From assembly GCA_903886985.1 (NCBI GenBank), contig CAISOI010000040.1, forward strand, positions 1 through 6,424: a DNA stretch of 6,424 nucleotides, read 5' to 3'. The first letter of the stretch is position 1; every line of letters begins with the position of its first letter. The DNA is from an uncultured Chthonomonas sp. (GTDB lineage: Bacteria; Armatimonadota; Chthonomonadetes; Chthonomonadales; CAJBBX01). The translations under genes and the position numbers were made by a program. Below, piece by piece: positions 1 to 4,948 of this stretch. Under the pieces are notes generated by a model. It was not told the DNA's origin, searched no databases, and saw only the letters and a program-made list of their open reading frames with translations.

Positions 1-38
1 AACATAGCCACGGAACCTGTCCTCCTCCGAATAGGCAT
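1..38 (-). CDS. Possible 5' end of a gene leaving the left edge (very partial)
   Basis: On the minus strand an open frame runs from an ATG at 38-36 through a GTG at 11-9 and an ATG at 5-3 to the window edge without a stop. The strongest start signal is GGAGGAGG (plus-strand cctcctcc, 21-28), which lies 9 bases before the GTG, a near-ideal Shine-Dalgarno spacing. The GTG at 11 is therefore preferred over the ATG at 38. Only a few codons are visible, so no product can be named. The stretch lies downstream of a terminator that closes the sugar operon, so it would belong to a separate or read-through transcription unit. It could equally be non-coding. Confidence 0.25.
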   Translation of the reverse strand, partial: MPIRRRTGSVAM

Positions 39-65
39 ATGTCCTGGCTGAGAGTATTACGGAGC

Positions 66-101
66 AAAATTAATTAGCTGGGACTAACCAAACCCAGCTA
101 A
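66..101 (-). terminator. Intrinsic terminator of the GH35-oxidoreductase operon
   Basis: A perfect 9-bp inverted repeat, TTAGCTGGG at 74-82 with CCCAGCTAA at 93-101, encloses a 10-base loop. Read on the minus strand, it starts directly after the TAG stop of the last operon gene and is followed by TTAATTTT (73-66), a broken U-tract. The stem has five G-C pairs in a row of nine. Position and polarity fit rho-independent termination of the minus-strand operon. There is no matching T-tract on the plus-strand side, so it looks unidirectional. Confidence 0.75.
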
Positions 102-1184
102 CTACACATTCATATGTGCGGATTTGATCGCGGCAAAGCATAGTGATAAACTGCGTAGGTTTTCTCTTGCGTTGTTTATCGGTTCGGTATCGGTTTCGAT
201 GGCGTGCATAAGTTCAGACATAGTGCCTTGAAAACCGTCATTGAACCATTGACCCGACAACGGAGGCTGCGAGATGCCTTCGGCAGTACTCAAAATGATC
301 GATTGCTCATTCAGATTCGGACCCGAACTTCTTATTGATCCAAGCGTGCCAGCAACAAATGTCGAATCATACGATGTGTCACGAACATTGCCGTCAAAAA
401 CCAGAGAGGCCTGGCCTCCCTCAAAATTAACCGTGCACTGTGCAAGCAGAGCTGGTCTCGCTGTTTGTCCAACGGCGTGGGTACGTGTCGCGTCAACACG
501 AGTGATTTTACGATCACCCAAAAGGCTGCTAACAAAGTCAAACCAATGGATGGCAAAGTCATATAGTATGAGATCATCGATCTCTTCGAAGGGAGTACCA
601 ACAGTCCATGTGTGGTCCCAATGCACCGCGATGTGAATACTGAAAATATCCCCAAGTATTCCGCTGCGAACGGCATTGCGTATATAGCAGAGATGAGGTG
701 CCCATCGTCCGTTTTGATTTACGGCGAGTTTCAGTCCGCGACTTGCTGCCAGCGCAACAAAGTCACTTCCGATCTCGAGATCTTCGACAAAGGGCTTCTG
801 ACTTAGAACATGTTTGTCCTTCCTCAGCGCTTCTAGGATTATCTCCACACGATCGGAAGGATGTGTGGCAATGTCAACGATATCGACTTCGGGCGAATCC
901 AACAGTTGATGGAAATCCGTGAAAACCTGCGCTTCTGGATAAAACTGCTGCTGCCGCTTTAGTGCTCGATCACGGATTTTGTCACACAATGCCACGACGC
1001 AGAAGCCTGCTTTTTGATAGGAGGATAGATGCGCTTCGGAAATCCCACCGCATCCTATCAAGCCGATTTTATAGCGGGTCGGGTCGGAGACAACGGGCAT
1101 ATAGGGAAACACTGGGGCAGTAATGCCTTCCTGTTTTCCTTTTGTCGAAAGGCTGTAATCTGAAATATCGGGCGTCTCTGCCAT
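102..1184 (-). CDS. Gfo/Idh/MocA family NAD(P)-dependent oxidoreductase (QKP variant)
   Basis: A predicted sugar or cyclitol dehydrogenase (or a related epimerase or reductase) of 360 residues, usual for the family and probably cytoplasmic. Seen in the sequence: after a ~37-residue N-terminal extension, a Rossmann segment KIGLIGCGGIS (39-49) with the dinucleotide-binding glycines. Next is the family lysine motif as SQKP (128-131), where Gln129 replaces the usual Glu of EKP and Lys130 is kept. A DFAIHWFD segment (209-216) keeps the Asp, catalytic-type His213 and Asp216 of the DxGxHxxD motif. The C-terminal NLRSLSLCFAAIKSA is the typical closing helix. Residue 29 is an alternative Met, but it has no better ribosome site. 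The first Met has only a weak AGAG 10 bases upstream. It is the last gene of the operon, 27 bases after the preceding oxidoreductase and in the same frame, which suggests shared translation. The family call is firm; the substrate is unknown. Confidence 0.9.
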   Translation of the reverse strand: MAETPDISDYSLSTKGKQEGITAPVFPYMPVVSDPTRYKIGLIGCGGISEAHLSSYQKAGFCVVALCDKIRDRALKRQQQFYPEAQVFTDFHQLLDSPEVDIVDIATHPSDRVEIILEALRKDKHVLSQKPFVEDLEIGSDFVALAASRGLKLAVNQNGRWAPHLCYIRNAVRSGILGDIFSIHIAVHWDHTWTVGTPFEEIDDLILYDFAIHWFDFVSSLLGDRKITRVDATRTHAVGQTARPALLAQCTVNFEGGQASLVFDGNVRDTSYDSTFVAGTLGSIRSSGPNLNEQSIILSTAEGISQPPLSGQWFNDGFQGTMSELMHAIETDTEPINNARENLRSLSLCFAAIKSAHMNV

Positions 1185-1211
1185 ATTAATCGAACTCTGA
1201 CTTTCCTTGGG

Positions 1212-2291
1212 TTACTTTATGAGTGGAACAGTGCGCTTTTCAGCCGCGCTGATCTGGGCAGTATCTGCAATCTGCTGACCCACTCGGCTCATCGCAGGCA
1301 TGAGTGGTCCAGTCACTTCTCCATTAGTCTGAATAATATGAACAAAATACTGCACGACATTTTCGAATGGCGGGATCATGGGATCTACCGGAATCTCATG
1401 TGTTTCCGTGTTTGCTCGGGTTTGAACTCGAATAACGTTCTCAGAATCATAGGAGCTGATTGTCCCCTCTGTTCCGACCACCACAAACCCACACTTCGGC
1501 TGCGGTTGAAGAACCCACGGGTCTGTGAAGGTCCCCCAGCGGGTCTCAAATTTAGAAAGCCCACAATCATATCTGGCAACGGTAATCGTGTGTTCATCTA
1601 CTTCCATGCCTTCTGGAGTGAGTTCAACACACGTAACATCGATTGGCGCTTTTCCACCGTGATACCATGTCCCGAGTGTTACGCCATATCCAAGATAGTC
1701 GTTCAATGAGCCGCCGCCAGAATCTTTTCGATACCACCAACTCTCCGCCTTTAGCTTTTCGGCTTCTTCTGCAGGGACCTCTTCCTTACCGGCAATATGC
1801 CGGAGCGGACCCCGATTTCCATCATAATAATGAACTTCGAGTACATCCCCAATATGCCCCTCAGAGATGAGCCGATAGGTAGTGCGATGAGGCGGATACC
1901 ACGCCAACGGCCAGTTCACGATCATCTTCTGTCCATATTTTTCGACAGCTCGGATCATTCTATCTGCATCTGCAAGAGAAGACGCCATCGGCTTTTCCAC
2001 ATGCAGGTGTGCTCCATACGGAGCCAATTGTTCGACATAGTCGCCATGCTTGCCCGTCGCCGCGCAGATGATGACTAGGTCGGGCTTGGTCGCTTCCATG
2101 CAGGCATGATAATCCGTGAATATTGCAGACTCAGGAATTTGAAATCGCTTGGCTGCCGCCACCATCGTTTGCGGGTCTTCGTCCGCAATTCCCACGATCT
2201 CTACTTCGGGATGTTCATGAGCCATGCGCAGGAGATCACCCATGTGCATATGATCAAAACTCACACCAGCTATTTTGATGGGCTTGCTCAT
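1212..2291 (-). CDS. Divergent Gfo/Idh/MocA family oxidoreductase
   Basis: A 359-residue protein of the Gfo/Idh/MocA fold, predicted to bind NAD(P) and act on a sugar or sugar derivative. Seen: the first beta strand reads KIAGVSFDHMHMGDLL (6-21), so the classic GxGxxG is absent and a His/Met-rich turn takes its place. The acidic end of strand two is present (GIADEDP, 34-40). The family motif VEKP (98-101) is intact. The later GGG-x-L-x-D segment (192-198) is present, but Tyr202 stands where the catalytic His is expected and Thr205 where the following Asp is usual. The insert around 160-190 is Glu/Lys/Trp-rich. Its start overlaps the GH35 stop by four bases (ATGA), with GGAG 10 bases upstream inside the GH35 end, so translational coupling is likely. 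Fold assignment is firm. Whether it is a standard dehydrogenase, uses other catalytic residues, or has a non-redox role is open. Confidence 0.88.
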   Translation of the reverse strand: MSKPIKIAGVSFDHMHMGDLLRMAHEHPEVEIVGIADEDPQTMVAAAKRFQIPESAIFTDYHACMEATKPDLVIICAATGKHGDYVEQLAPYGAHLHVEKPMASSLADADRMIRAVEKYGQKMIVNWPLAWYPPHRTTYRLISEGHIGDVLEVHYYDGNRGPLRHIAGKEEVPAEEAEKLKAESWWYRKDSGGGSLNDYLGYGVTLGTWYHGGKAPIDVTCVELTPEGMEVDEHTITVARYDCGLSKFETRWGTFTDPWVLQPQPKCGFVVVGTEGTISSYDSENVIRVQTRANTETHEIPVDPMIPPFENVVQYFVHIIQTNGEVTGPLMPAMSRVGQQIADTAQISAAEKRTVPLIK

Positions 2292-4132
2292 CGCTTCTTC
2301 GCTCCGGGTGTTTCGTATATAGGATCCATCACTCCCTGAATGGTTTTGCCCAGCGCGAAGTCATAATCGAAAACAACGATTTCATTCTCACCCTTTTTGA
2401 GCCACATCGCCGGAGTAAAGAGAGTCTGTTGCGGTCCAATCCGCCAGAACCTACCGAGGTTGTGGCCATTTACCCAGACGAAGCCTTTACCGAGGTTGCG
2501 GGTATCAATGAACGTATCTCCCACTTTTTTGAGTTCGAAGTGTGCTCGATAAAATGCAGGTCCACTCTGAATGCTGTTTGAGAATGCGAGTGCCGAAAGG
2601 TCGTTGAGCGGCAACGTGTACTGGTCCCATCCCTTTAAAACGGTTCCGCCGAAGGAAACATTTCCGATGATGCCTTTATGGTCGTCCACCAACCTTGGTC
2701 CAAAATTCACGCGCCCCATGTTCTCCACAAGGATATCCAGTGTGGAATTTGCTGGCAAATTGACGTTGACCGTCTTCTCTTTCTTGCGTCGGTCAAGGGT
2801 GCCCTGCGGGATACCGTTGGACATAATGGTCGCATAATCCCGAGCATCATCCACTTTCAAGACTCCGGATTTTGCCGCAGCATTTTGGGTTCGATAGAGC
2901 GTCAATCCCAGGTCCTGTTTCAACTCCTCGACGGATTTGGGCATTTCGGACTTTTGTGGCGTACCCAACAACTGCGAAATGGACGCCGATTCCGAGAAGG
3001 TGATATTCGGTATTGAAAGCAACGATGGAGACGAAGGCGCCTCTGGAATTGTTTCGCCCGCAGGCAGGTATTTCTTAATCACATTGCGGATTGCGCTAAA
3101 CTTGGGCGTGACGCGGCCCGCCTCATCCAAAGGTGAATCATAATCGTAAGCGGAGATGTCCGGTTCGTATGCGCCACCGTAATTGGCACCGCTCATAAAT
3201 CCAAAGGACGATCCTCCATGCGCCATGTAAAGATTAAAAGATATTCCTCGCGAAAGCATCCACTCGACGCCATCTGCCGCCTCTTTTGCTCCCGTACGAT
3301 GATGCTCTTCTCCCCAATGGTCAAACCATCCGCACCAATACTCCCCGCACATTTTAGGGACGTTAGTGCGAAACTTCGCAAACTCACGGAACTCGGGCTC
3401 CGGGTTTCCCTGACCAAAGTTGATCACCGATAAGACATCCGGCAAAGTCCCACCGTTTAACATGTTCTGTCCTGGACCATCAGACGTGTAATAGGTGGTG
3501 TCAATCCCTGCATCCTGCATCATCTTGCGGACGGCATTCATGTAGACTTTGTCGCTGCCGAAAGACCCGTATTCGTTCTCTACCTGTGCGAGAATTATAG
3601 GACCGCCATTCTTGCCAAGCAGCGGTGCAATCTGATGTCCCACCTGTTTTACATAGCGTGCTGCGGCATCAAGAAATTTGGGATCGGCGCTGCGAACCTT
3701 AATGCCTGGAATCTGGAATAGCCATGCCGGAAATCCACCCCACTCCCACTCTGTGCAGATATAGGGTCCCGGGCGAACAATAACGTACAGTCCCTCTTCC
3801 TGTGCAGTCTTTATGAAAGCCGCTAGGTCCAAGTTGCCCTTAAAATCGAACTTTCCCCGTTTAGATTCGTGAAGATTCCAGAATACGTAGGTACAGAGCG
3901 TATTCAGCCCCATCGCTCTCATTTTGCGCATTCTGTCTCGCCAATACGGTCGCGCCACGCGCGGATAGTGCATCTCACCACTACGAATGATGAAGGGCTT
4001 TCCATCGAGCATAAACTGTTCGCCCTGGGCTGTCAGGTGATGCGGCACTTTTGGAATGGATTGAATAATAGAGACAGGCAGAGCAGTCATGAGACCCATG
4101 TGGAGCGCTGCAGATATTGCGGGAATGAACAT
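2288..4132 (-). CDS. GH35 beta-galactosidase
   Basis: A retaining beta-galactosidase of glycoside hydrolase family 35, 614 residues, about the usual length for bacterial members. It removes terminal beta-galactose from oligosaccharides or polysaccharides. Seen: a TIM-barrel catalytic domain at about 35-350 with TYVFWNLHE (81-89), PYICTEWEWGGFPAWL (123-138) and the signature GGPIILAQVENEYG (176-189). By analogy with human GLB1, Glu187 is the acid/base and Glu264 in GEYWCGWFDHWG the nucleophile; C126 and E128 match GLB1 substrate-site residues. Two beta-rich regions follow, with GRVNFGPR (473-480) and a C-terminal jelly roll holding VWVNGHNLGRFW (552-563). The N-terminus (1-25) is hydrophobic but lacks Lys/Arg, so it is a poor or atypical Sec signal and location is uncertain. 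The start is well supported: GAGG sits 7 bases upstream and an in-frame TGA lies directly before ATG. First gene of the operon. Confidence 0.95.
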   Translation of the reverse strand: MFIPAISAALHMGLMTALPVSIIQSIPKVPHHLTAQGEQFMLDGKPFIIRSGEMHYPRVARPYWRDRMRKMRAMGLNTLCTYVFWNLHESKRGKFDFKGNLDLAAFIKTAQEEGLYVIVRPGPYICTEWEWGGFPAWLFQIPGIKVRSADPKFLDAAARYVKQVGHQIAPLLGKNGGPIILAQVENEYGSFGSDKVYMNAVRKMMQDAGIDTTYYTSDGPGQNMLNGGTLPDVLSVINFGQGNPEPEFREFAKFRTNVPKMCGEYWCGWFDHWGEEHHRTGAKEAADGVEWMLSRGISFNLYMAHGGSSFGFMSGANYGGAYEPDISAYDYDSPLDEAGRVTPKFSAIRNVIKKYLPAGETIPEAPSSPSLLSIPNITFSESASISQLLGTPQKSEMPKSVEELKQDLGLTLYRTQNAAAKSGVLKVDDARDYATIMSNGIPQGTLDRRKKEKTVNVNLPANSTLDILVENMGRVNFGPRLVDDHKGIIGNVSFGGTVLKGWDQYTLPLNDLSALAFSNSIQSGPAFYRAHFELKKVGDTFIDTRNLGKGFVWVNGHNLGRFWRIGPQQTLFTPAMWLKKGENEIVVFDYDFALGKTIQGVMDPIYETPGAKKR

Positions 4133-4139
4133 TCAAAAA

Positions 4140-4143
4140 CCTC
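4140..4143 (-). promoter_or_regulatory. Ribosome binding site of the GH35 gene
   Basis: GAGG on the minus strand lies 7 bases before the ATG at 4132. Because an in-frame TGA immediately precedes that ATG, the site and the stop together fix the start of the beta-galactosidase. A second ATG overlapping this site (4145-4143) is in another frame and leads to a short frame only. Confidence 0.7.
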
Positions 4144-4193
4144 ATAGGGCGGAGAAATCTATAGTGCGTCGGCAAAGCTCCACCGGACTTTCT

Positions 4194-4265
4194 TTACTGA
4201 CGTTTAAGTTCGACTTTGAGGACAAAAGCTCCTTGTTTCTCCAGCATTTCTGCCGCTTCATCCAA
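4194..4265 (-). pseudogene. Possible C-terminal gene remnant (23 codons)
   Basis: On the minus strand, directly after a TAG (4268-4266), a frame starting TTG-GAT-GAA runs to TAA at 4196-4194. It ends in EKQGAFVLKVELKRQ and opens with a helical-looking DEAAEML. The amphipathic helix followed by a beta strand reads like the end of a real protein. By eye it resembles the last segment of ribosomal protein L7/L12 C-terminal-domain proteins (helix, then a GAxVELK-like strand). No start or body of such a gene is visible upstream, and the upstream frames are closed by stops. It may be a decayed gene, a chance frame, or a leader peptide of the GH35 operon. The resemblance is a visual judgement only. 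Confidence 0.2.
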
Positions 4266-4328
4266 CTAGCCCGAAGGTCCTAACGTCTACCAGATATCGC
4301 CTCAAAACAACACCTTAAACCAAAGATC

Positions 4329-4357
4329 ATAATAAGAACTTGTATTTTATGTTGCAG
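4329..4357 (-). promoter_or_regulatory. Candidate sigma-70 promoter for the GH35 operon
   Basis: On the minus strand CTGCAA (4357-4352) as -35 is followed after 17 bases by TATTAT (4334-4329) as -10, five of six matching the consensus. The -35 box is poor (three of six). Transcription would start near 4322, leaving about 190 bases of leader before the GH35 ATG. The -35 hexamer is the same six base pairs used by the candidate plus-strand promoter. No better -35/-10 pair was seen nearer the gene. Confidence 0.35.
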
Positions 4358-4380
4358 ACCGAACTCGTCGCTGTCATAAT
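4352..4380 (+). promoter_or_regulatory. Candidate sigma-70 promoter for the cytochrome gene
   Basis: TTGCAG (4352-4357) as -35 and CATAAT (4375-4380) as -10 are separated by 17 bases. The -10 matches the consensus at five of six positions and the -35 at three of six. Transcription would begin near 4387, about 50 bases before the cytochrome ATG at 4438. Inferred from sequence only. Confidence 0.45.
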
Positions 4381-4422
4381 ATCGGCGTCATCGTATCAAT
4401 GTGTAGTATTGTGACCTTTTGG

Positions 4423-4428
4423 AAGGAG
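4423..4428 (+). promoter_or_regulatory. Ribosome binding site deciding the cytochrome start
   Basis: AAGGAG lies 9 bases before the ATG at 4438. It supports that start over the in-frame ATG at 4399, which has no such site and would place 13 extra residues in front of a normal signal peptide. Confidence 0.8.
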
Positions 4429-4437
4429 CTTTTGCCC

Positions 4438-4881
4438 ATGTCTCTAAAGTCGCTAGTTTTACGAGCATCACTTGCCTCCGCAGTCATTCTTCCCGTTCTT
4501 ATTTTAAGCGCCAGTGCAACGAAGCCGCGTCAGGATCAAAAGCCAGTCCTTGCTCCTGAGAAGTACAAAAACATCAAAGTCCTAACAATGCTACCTGCGG
4601 ATCAGCTCGGTCCGCTCATGCACAAATGGAACGACGCACTAGGAGTTAAGTGCGATTTCTGCCATGTCATCGAAACCACTGCCGATGGAAAGCACACTGG
4701 ATTCGAAAAAGACGACAAGAAAATGAAACTTCGAGCGCGAGCAATGACCACCATGTGTCTTGATATCAACAAGAATTCAAAAGTGGTAGAAGGAAAAGTA
4801 ACCTGCTTCATGTGCCATCGTGGTAAGTCGGAGCCAGATCGAAACCCGCCACCAGCTCCTGCACCAGACAAGAAGCCGTAG
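4438..4881 (+). CDS. Exported two-heme c-type cytochrome, reaction-centre cytochrome type
   Basis: A small periplasmic electron-transfer protein of 147 residues. Seen: an N-terminal Sec signal with Lys4 and Arg9, a hydrophobic core (about 11-24) and a likely cleavage after ASA (25-27). There are two covalent heme sites, CDFCH (72-76) and CFMCH (123-127). Met61 in the helix just before the first site, and Met103 or Met106 before the second, are candidate distal ligands. The order helix with Met, short turn, CxxCH resembles the multiheme cytochrome subunit of photosynthetic reaction centres (PufC, CytoC_RC family), but with two hemes rather than four. The tail (about 132-147) is Pro/Lys-rich. 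The start is set by the AAGGAG site. It is transcribed away from the sugar operon and ends at a strong terminator, so it is probably monocistronic. The family call is likely; the redox partner is unknown. Such proteins in Acidobacteriota are often labelled photosynthetic, which need not be true. Confidence 0.88.
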   Translation: MSLKSLVLRASLASAVILPVLILSASATKPRQDQKPVLAPEKYKNIKVLTMLPADQLGPLMHKWNDALGVKCDFCHVIETTADGKHTGFEKDDKKMKLRARAMTTMCLDINKNSKVVEGKVTCFMCHRGKSEPDRNPPPAPAPDKKP

Positions 4882-4911
4882 ACAATCGTATTTTACGAGT
4901 CTGCAAATTAG

Positions 4912-4945
4912 AAAAGGTCGGCTGAATTATTTCAGCCGACCTTTT
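4912..4945. terminator. Bidirectional intrinsic terminator between convergent genes
   Basis: A perfect 15-bp stem, AAAAGGTCGGCTGAA (4912-4926) pairing with TTCAGCCGACCTTTT (4931-4945), closes a four-base loop TTAT. The run of T at 4942-4946 follows the stem on the plus strand, and the A-run at 4912-4915 gives a U-tract on the minus strand. It lies 30 bases after the cytochrome stop and 3 bases past the TPR-redoxin stop, so it can end both transcripts. Confidence 0.92.
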
Positions 4946-4948
4946 TCG

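Larger units (their letters stand above)
4133..4437. other. Divergent intergenic region between the GH35 operon and the cytochrome gene
   Basis: About 305 bases with no convincing complete gene. It holds back-to-back candidate promoters around 4329-4380, the Shine-Dalgarno sites of both flanking genes, a 23-codon minus-strand frame that may be a gene remnant (4194-4265), and a 12-base inverted repeat pair. The candidate minus-strand promoter would give the GH35 operon a long leader of about 190 bases. No riboswitch, and no clear palindromic operator of LacI type, was recognised. Confidence 0.7.

Noticed and set aside
274..922. Several plus-strand frames opposite the last oxidoreductase
   Set aside because: They are antisense to a full-length Gfo/Idh/MocA gene with conserved motifs, and none shows a recognisable domain.
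1185..1211. AAGGAAAG in the 27-base gap as the ribosome site of the last oxidoreductase
   Set aside because: It lies 16 bases from the ATG, which is too far. Coupling to the preceding gene is more likely.
3981..4175. 64-residue minus-strand frame overlapping the GH35 start
   Set aside because: It runs through the GH35 coding sequence in another frame, and the GH35 motifs clearly own this stretch.
4206..4216. AAGT-TCG-ACTT as a possible operator
   Set aside because: Only four base pairs per arm; too short to distinguish from chance.
4142..4261. 39-codon minus-strand frame with ATG at 4261
   Set aside because: No ribosome site and an Arg/Lys/Cys-rich composition without domain-like pattern. 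It also overlaps the more protein-like 23-codon frame in a different frame.
4089..4283. Plus-strand 64-residue frame crossing into the intergenic region
   Set aside because: It begins inside the GH35 gene on the opposite strand, and no ribosome site or known motif was seen.
4399..4437. In-frame upstream ATG at 4399 as the cytochrome start
   Set aside because: It has no ribosome site, adds 13 residues before a normal signal peptide, and the ATG at 4438 has AAGGAG at 9 bases.
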